From Chloroflexota bacterium (GTDB taxonomy: Bacteria; Chloroflexota; Anaerolineae; Anaerolineales; Anaerolineaceae), in the NCBI GenBank assembly GCA_023406965.1, contig JAEXTI010000384.1:1-16898 (forward strand): a DNA stretch of 16,898 nucleotides, given 5' to 3'. The notes below the pieces were generated by a model. That model saw only the letters and a program-made list of their open reading frames with translations, made no database searches and was not told the origin of the DNA. Both the position numbers and the translations under genes were made by a program. This document shows positions 5,351 through 13,910 of this stretch, in pieces. Numbering within the stretch: the first letter of the stretch is position 1; each line of letters starts with the position of its first letter.

Positions 5351-7795
5351 ATGAACCAGACAATCATCCCGGCTGAGATGGAGTTTCGCCGGCGATTAGG
5401 TATTCCAGCGGATGCCAGACAAGTTATTATCTTCTCCGAGTCCAGCCATTGGGATCCCAACTGGCTTTTCACTGCCGGCGAATATTTCGATCGTTTCGTC
5501 CGCAACAACCTCGACCAGGCATTAGAAGCATTGCAACGAGAGCCGCGCCGGATCTACTCGGTAGAGTGTATGTTCTTCCTGCGCATGTACTGGGATCGTT
5601 ATCCTGAGAAACAAGCAGTCATCCGTGAGTATGTGAACAACGGTCGGCTGCGCCTGACCAGCAGCGGCGTTACCACCGCAGATACGATTGTGCCCAGCGC
5701 AGAAGCGATTTTACGGGATCTGCTCATCGGGCAAGAATGGCTGCGATCCAACGGGATGCAACAGGAACCAAAGCTAGCTTACTTTACCGACAGCTTCGGT
5801 TGCACACCTACGCTGCCTTCCCTGCTCAACGCTGCCGGCTTTGATCGCACTGCTATCACCCGAGTGGATGGGATGTACTTTATGGGCTGTGATCTAGAAT
5901 CTGCGAAAAACTTTCCCCGGCCCGGTTCGACCGCAGAGCGCTTGCTGAAACAAGAACGCAGCCTCGATTTTATCTGGCGCGATCAAAACGGCGCGGAGTT
6001 GTTAACCCATTGGAATGCATATACCTACGGTCAGGGCGACATGTTGGCCTTCACCGGCCTCAGCAGGGTTTACCTGGTCCGGGTTGCCTTTTCCAATCGT
6101 TCAGATTCTCACATTGCCCGTCGCATTCAGGAATACACAGCACAGCTTTCACCGTATAGCCGCACGCCTTATCTATACTGCCCCATTGGCTTTGATTTCG
6201 TTGAGCCTATTCCCGAACTAACCTCGCTTCTGGATCGATATAACCAAACCCATTATCCGAAGACCGGGGTGTGGGTCGTAAACGCCGGTTTGGACGATTA
6301 TCTTTCTTTGATCGATTTCTACAAAGATACGCTTCCTGTCCTGCAACTGGACCCCAATCCCTATTGGACTGGCTTCTACACGGCTCGCCCGACCCTCAAA
6401 CAACGCGGGAGCAAATTGGTTAGCAATCTGTTGTTAGCCGAAAAATTATCTTTCCATCCGCAAAACCAACCCGCAGAAGAAACCATCGCCGCACGTTTGG
6501 AAGAGAGCTGGTGGCGGGCAGCCGTCTCAAATCACCACGATTTCATCACCGGCACCTCGCCCGACCGGGTCGCCGAAGAAGAACAGATTCCCTGGCTAGA
6601 TCAAGCCATGCAATCGGTGACCCCAGTGCTCGAACATCTAGGCCAGGGGCTGTCCTCACCCTCCATACAACCACAAGGAGGCGAACCCATCCATTGGGAA
6701 CGAGCAGACCACACAATCCTCATAGAAACTACTCATTACCGTATGCAACTAGATGAAAACGCCGGAGGTATCGTCATCCAGCAACTATTCTCCCGTGATT
6801 CCCAAACACCCCTTCTACAAGCTGCATCGAATGAGTTGGTCGGCTATCAGGAATCGGGTGGCCTGTGGCGCATGGGATATGAATTTGCCGGTGGCAAATG
6901 GAAAGAGTCGGCTCGCGATCGTCGAAATCCCGTTCCCATTAAAGTGATCGAGAGGGAAGGTGGGCTGGAATTGTCCAGCAAGGTAGAGCTAGACGGCGAA
7001 TCCTTCACTCACCGGTTGTTTATCAACAATACTTCGCCGCTGATCTTTGGTCGTGTGGTAGGAAAAGCCGCTCAGGGTCACACGGTCACGGTTCGGTTGA
7101 ACACCGGCATCCACACAAACAACTTTTGGATGGATACGCCAGGCGGGATGGTACAACGTCCGCCGGAACGAATCTATCACCCCACCTATTGGCCTTTGCA
7201 TCGTTTTGTCCACATCCAGGCAGAGGATGGACGCGGGCTTGCAGTCTTCCAGGCGTTTCCTGGAGCAATTTCCTACCAACCGGATGGCCGACTGGATCTC
7301 GTTGCCGCGCGCAATGCGACCAAAGAAAAGGCTTTCGGATTCATCAGCATTCCCGGCAACCCGGCCAGCGGTCATGAGCGAGAGAGTTACACTTTTGATT
7401 ACGCCCTGCTGTTCACAGAGAAAGGCAACTGGCAGGAAAACAACCTGGCCGCGCACCTGCGCACATTTTATACGTCTCCCTGGAGTGAGGAAAAAGATCG
7501 CTCGCTACAAATCGCCGCCGAATCAATCCTCACCACGAACATTCCAGACGTATGGGTGGCAGCAATCAAACCCGCATCCCACGGTGAAGGGATCATTGTG
7601 CGCCTGAATGCTCTGACAACACCCAAGGTACCTGTTCTACTTTCAGCTCCCGAACTTCAAGTAACTCAGGCATTTCTGTGCGATGCCCGCGAACGTGACA
7701 TTCACCCGTTGACTGTTCAGAATAACGCCACGGAAGTTAGAATGACGGGAACGGTTGCCACGGTTCGGTTAATCTCATCAGAGTCCCATGATTAA
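5351..7795 (+). CDS. Glycoside hydrolase family 38 (alpha-mannosidase-like) enzyme
   Basis: This 814-residue protein has GH38 hallmarks: SHWDPNW with His33 and Asp35 as zinc ligands, TDSFG with Asp147 in the position of the catalytic nucleophile, and HHDFITGTS (His395-His396-Asp397) for the remaining zinc-ligand segment in the middle domain. The C-terminal half (about 430-810) is beta-rich, as in the mannosidase C-terminal domain. No signal peptide is visible, so it is probably cytosolic and may act on imported or turned-over mannosides; the exact linkage is unknown. Usual GH38 proteins have HSHxDPGW, so the SESSHWDPNW form is a divergent version. The ATG at 5351 follows AGAAGGAG at 5338-5345. 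It is flanked by a dehydrogenase relic and a two-component pair, and shows no sugar transporter nearby. Confidence 0.9.
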   Translation: MNQTIIPAEMEFRRRLGIPADARQVIIFSESSHWDPNWLFTAGEYFDRFVRNNLDQALEALQREPRRIYSVECMFFLRMYWDRYPEKQAVIREYVNNGRLRLTSSGVTTADTIVPSAEAILRDLLIGQEWLRSNGMQQEPKLAYFTDSFGCTPTLPSLLNAAGFDRTAITRVDGMYFMGCDLESAKNFPRPGSTAERLLKQERSLDFIWRDQNGAELLTHWNAYTYGQGDMLAFTGLSRVYLVRVAFSNRSDSHIARRIQEYTAQLSPYSRTPYLYCPIGFDFVEPIPELTSLLDRYNQTHYPKTGVWVVNAGLDDYLSLIDFYKDTLPVLQLDPNPYWTGFYTARPTLKQRGSKLVSNLLLAEKLSFHPQNQPAEETIAARLEESWWRAAVSNHHDFITGTSPDRVAEEEQIPWLDQAMQSVTPVLEHLGQGLSSPSIQPQGGEPIHWERADHTILIETTHYRMQLDENAGGIVIQQLFSRDSQTPLLQAASNELVGYQESGGLWRMGYEFAGGKWKESARDRRNPVPIKVIEREGGLELSSKVELDGESFTHRLFINNTSPLIFGRVVGKAAQGHTVTVRLNTGIHTNNFWMDTPGGMVQRPPERIYHPTYWPLHRFVHIQAEDGRGLAVFQAFPGAISYQPDGRLDLVAARNATKEKAFGFISIPGNPASGHERESYTFDYALLFTEKGNWQENNLAAHLRTFYTSPWSEEKDRSLQIAAESILTTNIPDVWVAAIKPASHGEGIIVRLNALTTPKVPVLLSAPELQVTQAFLCDARERDIHPLTVQNNATEVRMTGTVATVRLISSESHD

Positions 7796-7813
7796 TCTTT
7801 GATTTATCGAATG

Positions 7814-7819
7814 TATAAT
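7814..7819 (+). promoter_or_regulatory. Candidate -10 element upstream of the histidine kinase gene
   Basis: A perfect TATAAT lies in the 137-base gap between the GH38 stop and the kinase start. No hexamer close to TTGACA is found 16-18 bases upstream, so this is a -10 candidate only. It would give a leader of roughly 110 bases in front of the kinase gene. Confidence 0.3.
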
Positions 7820-7932
7820 TAAGAAATATCAGGTATCTAGGCAGTCAGTGGGGAAGAGATCGGATTCTCTGAATAGTTAAATAACGTTAGTGAAGGTGTG
7901 TCAGGCCGTAACCAAAGAAACGAGAGAAGAAC

Positions 7933-9135
7933 ATGCAAAACCGTCCAGTCGGCAGGCGGATGTTCATCGCCTATGTGGCGTTATACCTGGCCTTTGCGGC
8001 ATCTTCTGCGCGGGCTATCCTAGAGTTGCGCCAGACGGACGACTTTTGGTATACGGTCGGACTCCTCGCCTTCTATTTGGTCTTACTTTTAGCCACTCCC
8101 TGGCTGATCGCCAGGAATATCTCCTTCCTCCACATTCTGAATGCGCTGCAGACCGCGATCGCCTTAGTTCTACTGATATTCGTAGGCGAAGTAGATTATT
8201 TTTCACTGCTGTTCATCCCTCCTTGCACCCAAAGTATCCTGAATTTTCCTCGCAAGACTGCGCTCACCTGGATTATCGGGATGACTCTGCTCATGATCAC
8301 GGCACAGTTCATCAGCTTCCCCCTGGCTGAAAGCATCGGCTATATCATCATCTATCCAACCGCCATTTTCCTCTTCACCGCGTTGAGCTATCTGGCCCAA
8401 CAAGCTGAGCAGGCTCAAAACCGCAGCGAAGCCCTCCTGGTAGATTTGCGAAAGGCCAATCAACAACTTCTGGAATACGCATCGCAGGTTCAGGAACTGA
8501 CCGCTATCAACGAGCGCAACCGCCTCGCCCGCGAGTTGCACGACTCGGTCACGCAAACAATTTTCGGCCTGACCCTCTCCGCTCAGGCAGCCCGGATTCT
8601 CGTTGATCGGAACCCTGAGCGAGCCGTGAAAGAATTGGATCACCTGCAATCGTTGGCCCAGAGCGCCCTGGCGGAGATGCGCGCACTCGTCCAAGAACTG
8701 CGCCCCCATTCCGCCGCCGATCAAAACCTTGGTGTCCTTCTCCGTAAAATGGCCGCTGAGCGGAAACTGAATGACGGCTTGAACGTGGATTTGCAAATCA
8801 AGGGCGATCATCGACTAGCCGGGAACATCGAGCCGGAATTGTTCCGCGTGGTGCAGGAAGCTCTTAATAATGTCGTGAAACATGCTCACTCAGACCAAGC
8901 AAAAGTTATTCTAGATCTTGAGGACACGACTTCGGTCCATCTGCTCGTCGAGGATAACGGTGTAGGCTTTGATCCCGATGTGGCCAAAGCATTGCCCGGC
9001 CACCTGGGATTGACCAGCATCCAGGAGCGCGTTGAAGCATTGGGCGGAAAGCTGGCGATCGACTCGCAACCCGGAAAAGGCACCCGATTACGGGTAGATA
9101 TCGCTCTGGAAAAGGAAGAAAACCATGCCCAATAA
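7933..9135 (+). CDS. NarL-family (HisKA_3) membrane sensor histidine kinase
   Basis: This 400-residue kinase has about five or six hydrophobic segments in residues 8-155, with almost no extracytoplasmic domain. A coiled coil with Gln/Glu/Leu repeats follows at about 155-195. The HisKA_3 phosphoacceptor box is NRLARELHDSVTQTIFGLTL with His203. The ATPase domain has EALNNVVKHAH (N box near 313), VEDNGVGFD and GHLGLTSIQERVEALGGKL (G boxes) with GKGTRLRV at the end. With no sensor domain outside the membrane, it may sense a membrane property or an internal signal. Its stop overlaps the ATG of the regulator gene at 9125 by 11 bases, so the two are a cognate, coupled pair. The stimulus cannot be inferred. 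Confidence 0.94.
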   Translation: MQNRPVGRRMFIAYVALYLAFAASSARAILELRQTDDFWYTVGLLAFYLVLLLATPWLIARNISFLHILNALQTAIALVLLIFVGEVDYFSLLFIPPCTQSILNFPRKTALTWIIGMTLLMITAQFISFPLAESIGYIIIYPTAIFLFTALSYLAQQAEQAQNRSEALLVDLRKANQQLLEYASQVQELTAINERNRLARELHDSVTQTIFGLTLSAQAARILVDRNPERAVKELDHLQSLAQSALAEMRALVQELRPHSAADQNLGVLLRKMAAERKLNDGLNVDLQIKGDHRLAGNIEPELFRVVQEALNNVVKHAHSDQAKVILDLEDTTSVHLLVEDNGVGFDPDVAKALPGHLGLTSIQERVEALGGKLAIDSQPGKGTRLRVDIALEKEENHAQ

Positions 9136-9799
9136 CTCGACTGAGAAAAGCACCCGCATCTCGGTGTTGATCGTGGACGACCACCCCATTGTCCGGCAAG
9201 GGCTACGAACGTTGCTGGAACTGCAGGATGACATTGAAGTTGCGGGTGAGGCTGCCAATGGCAAGGTTGCCGTCGAGATGGCTGCCAGCCTGACGCCGGA
9301 TGTTGTTCTCATGGACCTGGTCATGCCCGAGGTGGACGGCATTTCTGCTACCCGGCAAATCACGGCATTGGGGACATCTACTCGAGTCATTGCTCTGACC
9401 AGTTTCGTAGAAGACGACAAAGTCATTCCCGCCATTCAAGCCGGTGCAGTCAGCTTCTTATTGAAAGATGTGGCCCCAAACGACCTGATCGACGCCATCC
9501 GGGCTGCTTACCGCGGCGAAGCCCGCCTGCATCCACAGGTGATGCGCAAACTGATGGATCAGGTCACAGCCCAACCTTCCCCTAAAAAACTAATCGCCTC
9601 GGAATTGACCGAGCGGGAAATCGAGGTGCTTTCCCTGGTGGCCCAAGGAATGAGTAACCAGGAGATTGCAGCCCATCTTGTGATCAGTGAAAAGACCGTA
9701 AAAACGCACGTCAGCAGCCTCCTGAGCAAATTGGGAATGGAAGACCGGACCCGTTTAGCAATCTACGCCATCCGCAATGGGCTGGTTCCCAAAACATAG
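9125..9799 (+). CDS. LuxR/NarL-family DNA-binding response regulator
   Basis: This 224-residue protein has an N-terminal receiver (about residues 11-130) with DDHPIVRQGL, the phospho-acceptor Asp64 in VVLMDLVMP, Thr-Ser in ALTSF and Lys in LLKD. A C-terminal LuxR-type HTH (about 158-220) reads LTEREIEVLSLVAQGMSNQE then IAAHLVISEKTVKTHVSSLL. It is the partner of the preceding kinase, with which it overlaps by 11 bases, and probably controls transcription on phosphorylation. Its receiver appears to be a near twin of the receiver fused to the Ser/Thr kinase at 11718, including the unusual conserved stretch EDDKVIPAI. Targets are not visible, but nearby genes in the block are candidates. Confidence 0.95.
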   Translation: MPNNSTEKSTRISVLIVDDHPIVRQGLRTLLELQDDIEVAGEAANGKVAVEMAASLTPDVVLMDLVMPEVDGISATRQITALGTSTRVIALTSFVEDDKVIPAIQAGAVSFLLKDVAPNDLIDAIRAAYRGEARLHPQVMRKLMDQVTAQPSPKKLIASELTEREIEVLSLVAQGMSNQEIAAHLVISEKTVKTHVSSLLSKLGMEDRTRLAIYAIRNGLVPKT

Positions 9800-9848
9800 C
9801 CACCTCCGCCTCAAGACCTAATCCTTAAGACTGACCTGCCGGGTTCTC

Positions 9849-9872
9849 AAGACCGATCTCAAGATCGGTCTT
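9849..9872. terminator. Perfect 10-bp hairpin after the response regulator gene
   Basis: AAGACCGATC at 9849-9858 pairs perfectly with GATCGGTCTT at 9863-9872 across the loop TCAA. It lies 50 bases after the regulator stop. The 3' arm ends in CTTGT rather than a T-run, so termination would be weak on the plus strand. It may instead be an RNA-processing or protein-binding site between the two-component operon and the receiver-acyltransferase pair. Confidence 0.5.
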
Positions 9873-9996
9873 GTCGTGTGTCAGGAATCGTTCGCCGGGT
9901 GGATGCGCCCTTTTCGAAAGAACCGTATTCTTTTATATGAAGGACCCTACTCCTACGCCATCGTATGGATATGGGCGCCTGAGAGAGGTAGCCGTG

Positions 9997-10380
9997 ATGT
10001 TGAAAATCCTGATCGTAGATGACAGTGCGATTGTACGAAAGGAACTCCGCCATGTATTGGAATTAGCCGGGACTTTGTCCGTAGTCGGCGAAGCCGTGGA
10101 CGGTTGGGACGCGCTTCGCCAGGCCAAAACATCTACCCCAGATATCGTTTTGATGGATCTGGAAATGCCCAACCTGGATGGCTTTGAGGCCACCCGTCAA
10201 ATCAAAACCTTACACCTGGCGCAGAAGGTGGTTGTCTTCACAGTCTACGCCGATAGTGTCAATCGCCAAAAGGCATTGGAAGCTGGGGCGGACGCATTCG
10301 TCATCAAAGGCGCCGACCTGCGCACGTTACTCGACCTATTTGATCAGTTAACAAAATCTGACGAAAGGAAAATCCTATGA
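9997..10380 (+). CDS. Single-domain receiver protein (CheY-like response regulator)
   Basis: This 127-residue receiver has LIVDDSAIVRKEL, phospho-acceptor Asp54 in VLMDLEMPNLDG, Thr in VVFTVYADS and Lys in FVIKG. There is no output domain, so it must act by protein-protein contact or as a phosphate sink. ATG 9997 was chosen because GAGAGG lies about eight bases upstream; a GTG one codon earlier is also possible. A longer reading from 9871 would add a non-conserved extension. Its stop overlaps the ATG of the acyltransferase gene by ATGA, so the two are translationally coupled. It follows the kinase-regulator pair by about 200 bases and may be another target of that kinase. Confidence 0.9.
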   Translation: MLKILIVDDSAIVRKELRHVLELAGTLSVVGEAVDGWDALRQAKTSTPDIVLMDLEMPNLDGFEATRQIKTLHLAQKVVVFTVYADSVNRQKALEAGADAFVIKGADLRTLLDLFDQLTKSDERKIL

Positions 10381-11585
10381 CCATTCAATCTGCTGTTCAC
10401 ACCGAAGCCGTTCCACAGGCTCGCCCGGCAGCCGTCACAAGAACTGCCGCGCGGCTCAACTATCTAGATTCAATCCGCGTGATCTTGATCTGCCTGGTGA
10501 TCGCCCTACACACTGCCATCACCTACGGCGCAATCGGCGATTGGACTTACGTTGACCCCGCCCAAAGCGAGATTGCCCCCATCCTCCTGACCTTTGTAAC
10601 CACCATCGCACAGGCCTTTTCCTTGGGGCTGTATTTCTTCATCTCGGGGTACTTCACCCCCAGGTCCTATGACCATAAAGGGCTGGCCAGGTTCTGGAAG
10701 GAACGCCTCCTGCGCCTGGGCGTACCGATGCTCATCTACACCTTTGCCCTCAGCCGGATTCCCACTTACGTTGCCAGAGTCGCCAGAGGAGAAGAGTCGG
10801 CCTCCTTCTGGCAATATTTCGGGCGGACGTTCATTACCGGAGCGGATGAAGGCCCTACCTGGTTCATCTTCGCGCTGTTGGTCTTCCTGGTCGGTTACAC
10901 GCTCTGGCGATTGGCTACTCGCTCTTCATCAGAAACCTTCGCCTGGACCAAAAACTTGAAAGTACCCGGGAAACGAGCGATCCTCGGATTCGGGTTGGTT
11001 ATCAGCCTGCTGATGTTCATCATCGGCCTAAAGTCCAAAGTCGGCGATACCATTGAGATCTTTGGCATCTTCAACCTGATGACCATCTTCTTCGCCCAAT
11101 ACATTCTGTTCTTCATCGCCGGCACCCTGGCTTATCGCAACGATTGGTTAGCTCGCTTTGAAGGAAAAGACCTTCGCTTCTGGGCCTGGCTAACACTGGG
11201 ACTGTTCTTGATGATGCCGGTGCTTTTCTTCGTGGGTGGAGCGGCAGAAGGATCAGCCGATGTCTTTACCGGCGGCCCATACTGGCAAAGCGCCGCCTTC
11301 ATGCTGTGGATTGGCCTGTTCAGTGTCTCGATCAGCATGACCTTGATCCTCTGGCTTCGCGACCGGAAGAAACCCCAGAGTCGGGTCATGGCCTTCGCCG
11401 GCCCCAATAGCTACGGCGTCTACCTGATCCACCCGCTCATTTTGGTGCCGGCTTCTGTAGCCATGAGCTTCGCTCCCCTCCCTCCGCTGCTCAAATATGT
11501 CATCGTGCTGCCCGTCGTGATCATCCTCTGCTTCCTGATCTCCGAAGGCCTCCGCCGCATTCCAGGAGTGAAGACCGTCCTGTAA
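10377..11585 (+). CDS. Membrane acyltransferase (acyltransferase 3 / OpgC-like family)
   Basis: This 402-residue protein has about ten hydrophobic segments. The N-terminal motif LNYLDSIRVILICLVIALHT contains the D-x-x-R and the conserved His45 typical of acyltransferase 3 proteins, which transfer acyl or succinyl groups to extracytoplasmic sugars, glycans or peptidoglycan. GPTWFIFALLVF and YGVYLIHPLILVP also match the family. The C-terminus EGLRRIPGVKTVL is soluble. The first 25 residues are not conserved-looking and probably cytoplasmic. The gene starts inside the stop of the receiver gene. That coupling suggests that acylation of a surface molecule is linked to two-component signalling, which is inference from context. 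The acceptor is unknown. Confidence 0.9.
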   Translation: MTIQSAVHTEAVPQARPAAVTRTAARLNYLDSIRVILICLVIALHTAITYGAIGDWTYVDPAQSEIAPILLTFVTTIAQAFSLGLYFFISGYFTPRSYDHKGLARFWKERLLRLGVPMLIYTFALSRIPTYVARVARGEESASFWQYFGRTFITGADEGPTWFIFALLVFLVGYTLWRLATRSSSETFAWTKNLKVPGKRAILGFGLVISLLMFIIGLKSKVGDTIEIFGIFNLMTIFFAQYILFFIAGTLAYRNDWLARFEGKDLRFWAWLTLGLFLMMPVLFFVGGAAEGSADVFTGGPYWQSAAFMLWIGLFSVSISMTLILWLRDRKKPQSRVMAFAGPNSYGVYLIHPLILVPASVAMSFAPLPPLLKYVIVLPVVIILCFLISEGLRRIPGVKTVL

Positions 11586-11619
11586 TTGACATCATTTGTA
11601 GGGAGAAGCAATTAGGTCA

Positions 11620-11658
11620 GGGCCTATCCAGGCGATCGTGTGTCAATTGGGTAGGCCC
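11620..11658. other. Imperfect hairpin upstream of the Ser/Thr kinase promoter
   Basis: GGGCCTATCC at 11620-11629 can pair with GGGTAGGCCC at 11649-11658, ten pairs including one T-G wobble, with a 19-base loop. It is 35 bases after the acyltransferase stop and directly upstream of a TATAAT. It may end the acyltransferase message, but no T-run follows. Alternatively it is an operator in front of the kinase gene. Confidence 0.4.
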
Positions 11659-11676
11659 CTCGTTCTTCAATACTCG

Positions 11677-11682
11677 TATAAT
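11677..11682 (+). promoter_or_regulatory. Candidate -10 element for the Ser/Thr kinase gene
   Basis: A perfect TATAAT lies 36 bases before the kinase ATG, which would give a short leader of about 28 bases. No clear -35 is present at 16-18 bases; the region is occupied by the 3' arm of the preceding hairpin. This could mean activator-dependent transcription. Confidence 0.4.
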
Positions 11683-11717
11683 GATCATGAAGGTTCGGGC
11701 AGATAAAAAAGGTTGGC

Positions 11718-13079
11718 ATGATGACCACAGAAAGCACTCCGATTGCAGGCCGCTACCAGATCGGTAGATACATCGGCGGTGGAGGGATGGGCGATGTGTT
11801 CACCGGCACCGATACGCTAACTGGTGAAACGGTTGCCATCAAGAAGCTGCGCGCTGGAGGGGCCGGTGATTTCTCCCAAATGGTTGAGCGGTTTACACGG
11901 GAGGGAGAAGCGCTCCGCAGGCTCAACCACCCAAATATTGTTAAAGTATTGGCCGCCATCCATGAAGGCTCCCAACACTTCCTGATCATGGAATTCGTGC
12001 CAGGCGGCTCATTGGCCGATTTATTGCTCCGTCAGTCACAACTACCGGTAGATCAGGTAGTGTCCATCGGGTTGGAATTATCAGACGCTCTCAGCCGAGC
12101 CCATCACCTCAATATTCTGCATCGGGATATCAAACCAGCGAACATTCTTCTGGCGGAGGATGGCACGCCGCGTTTGACCGATTTTGGACTGGCTCGCCTG
12201 GGTGAGTTTTCCCGCATGACGGAATCTCACTCGATCCTGGGAACCTACTCTTACCTCAGCCCTGAAGCTTTTGAAGGACAAGAGGTAAATGAACGGTCCG
12301 ACATCTGGTCTTTCGGCGTCGTACTATTTGAGATGCTGGTCGGACGGTTGCCCTTTCGCGGAGACACCCCTTTTGAGATCATGTGGGCGGTAAAAAACAA
12401 CCCGCTGCCGATTCTGGAAAACACTCGCGATGATCTTCCCGCCCCGTTAGCCAATTTGATTCGCCGGATGCTGCGAAAAGACAATCCCGCTCGCGTTGAA
12501 AGCGCTCGCCAGGTGGGTGTTGAGCTGGAATCGATCCAAAAAGCACTCCGCAGCGCCGAAAAAGGGATTGGGAAGAGCCAAGACGAAGAAAGAAGCGCCC
12601 CGATCATCCGCGTACTGATCGCAGACGACCACGCCGTCGTCCGTCAGGGGCTGCGCATGTTCATCGACCTCCAAGAGGATATGCAGGTAATCGGCGAAGG
12701 TGTTAACGGCCGTGAAGCGATCGACATGGTGAGTAGACTTAACCCGGATATCGTCTTGCTGGATCTGGTCATGCCCGAAATCGACGGCGTGGAGGCAACC
12801 GCCCGGATCAAAGGCGTCTGCCCCCAGGCGCGCGTAATTATTCTGACGAGTTTTGGAGAAGATGATAAGGTCATTCCAGCCATCCGCGCGGGGGCGCAGA
12901 GCTACCTGTTAAAAGACATACGCCCTGAGGAATTAGTCCAGGCCGTCCGCGAAACCTATCAGGGGAAAACCCGCTTACACCCAGACATCGCCACAAAATT
13001 GATGTCTATTGTCGCGCATAACAACCAACCTGTGGAAAAGCCCACCTCACCTCCGGATTCGTCAGAGGGAGTTCCCTGA
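11718..13079 (+). CDS. PknB-like Ser/Thr protein kinase fused to a NarL-type receiver domain
   Basis: This 453-residue protein has a complete Hanks-type kinase domain at about 13-275: glycine loop IGGGGMGDVF (19-28), VAIKK with Lys42, Glu62, HRDIKPANILL with Asp137, DFG at 155-157, and a PEAF segment for APE. After a charged linker a receiver domain starts near 296, with IADDHAVVRQGL, Asp349 in VLLDLVMPEIDG, LTSF and LLKD. The protein ends shortly after the receiver, so the HTH usual for this receiver type is missing. No membrane segment or PASTA domain is present, so it is soluble. By eye about 75 of 135 receiver residues match the regulator at 9125. The kinase could be controlled by phosphorylation of the receiver. 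The start is ATG 11718 or 11721 after AAAAAAGG. Confidence 0.93.
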   Translation: MMTTESTPIAGRYQIGRYIGGGGMGDVFTGTDTLTGETVAIKKLRAGGAGDFSQMVERFTREGEALRRLNHPNIVKVLAAIHEGSQHFLIMEFVPGGSLADLLLRQSQLPVDQVVSIGLELSDALSRAHHLNILHRDIKPANILLAEDGTPRLTDFGLARLGEFSRMTESHSILGTYSYLSPEAFEGQEVNERSDIWSFGVVLFEMLVGRLPFRGDTPFEIMWAVKNNPLPILENTRDDLPAPLANLIRRMLRKDNPARVESARQVGVELESIQKALRSAEKGIGKSQDEERSAPIIRVLIADDHAVVRQGLRMFIDLQEDMQVIGEGVNGREAIDMVSRLNPDIVLLDLVMPEIDGVEATARIKGVCPQARVIILTSFGEDDKVIPAIRAGAQSYLLKDIRPEELVQAVRETYQGKTRLHPDIATKLMSIVAHNNQPVEKPTSPPDSSEGVP

Positions 13080-13178
13080 CTCTCCTGCTTTATAGGCAAT
13101 GGGGACAGTGCAAACGACCGCGACGGAGTTGACTTCGCTTATGAAATAGGGTGAAAGCGAATTAATCCGGAGGGTGGA

Positions 13179-13859
13179 ATGAGCCAGATGGCAAAATTTT
13201 TCTTGTTGGTAGCCGCCCCAATATTGGCCGTGCTATTAGCGTGGCTGGGTATCAAAACGCTTCCCACGAATCCAACAGGCTGGTTCCTGTTGCTGGTCGG
13301 AGTAGCCTACACGGTCGGGTTGATCATTGTCTGCGCCATCCGAAAAGAACGCTTTTGGGAATCGCCACTAGAGGGACGATCAACCCACGAGGAACGCGGC
13401 GACCGCTCACTCTGGTTCATCACAATTGGGATGATCGCTGCGTTCTACCTATCTCCATTGGAGTACATCTACCTCCCGCCTCTACTGCACCGTAATACCT
13501 GGATGTCGTTCGGTGGCATGGGAATGGTTGCCCTAGGGATCTCTCTGTTCATCTGGGCCCGGCGCGCCTTGGGAAAAAACTACTCCGGACATGTCTCGGT
13601 GAAAAATGGTCAAACCCTGGTGCAAAGCGGCCCGTATCGCCTGATCCGCCACCCGGCATATGCCGGTTACCTGCTTATGGCGTTGGGACTCAGCCTGGGG
13701 TATTCTAGCCTGGTTGGATTGCTCTCGGTGGTTACGCTGCTTCTGCCAGGAGTGATCTACCGGATCAAAGTCGAAGAAAAGTTGCTGAACGATCATTTTA
13801 GCGAATCCTACCGCCAGTACATGCAGCGGACAAAGCGACTCATTCCTGGAATTTGGTGA
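13179..13859 (+). CDS. Isoprenylcysteine carboxyl methyltransferase-like integral membrane protein (second copy)
   Basis: This 226-residue protein has hydrophobic segments at about 5-27, 32-50, 82-98, 108-127 and 158-190. The family motif SGPYRLIRHPAYAGYLLMALG lies at about 150-170, and the C-terminus reads KVEEKLLNDHFSESYRQYMQ, the E-E-x-L...Y pattern of ICMT-like methyltransferases. It resembles the copy at 411-1037 in its second half but has a different N-terminal part, so the two are paralogues of one family rather than a recent duplication. The ATG at 13179 follows GGAGGG at 13169-13174. It stands alone after the kinase-receiver gene. The substrate is unknown. Confidence 0.87.
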   Translation: MSQMAKFFLLVAAPILAVLLAWLGIKTLPTNPTGWFLLLVGVAYTVGLIIVCAIRKERFWESPLEGRSTHEERGDRSLWFITIGMIAAFYLSPLEYIYLPPLLHRNTWMSFGGMGMVALGISLFIWARRALGKNYSGHVSVKNGQTLVQSGPYRLIRHPAYAGYLLMALGLSLGYSSLVGLLSVVTLLLPGVIYRIKVEEKLLNDHFSESYRQYMQRTKRLIPGIW

Positions 13860-13910
13860 TTGAAAAACCTGGGAAATCCTAAAATTCATTCATTCAGAAC
13901 CCCCATTATT

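Noticed and set aside
5007..5363. Minus-strand frame of 118 codons upstream of the GH38 gene
   Set aside because: No motif and no ribosome binding site; the opposite strand carries recognisable, though broken, dehydrogenase motifs.
13128..13133. TTGACT as a -35 for the second ICMT-like gene
   Set aside because: No -10-like hexamer is found 16-18 bases downstream.
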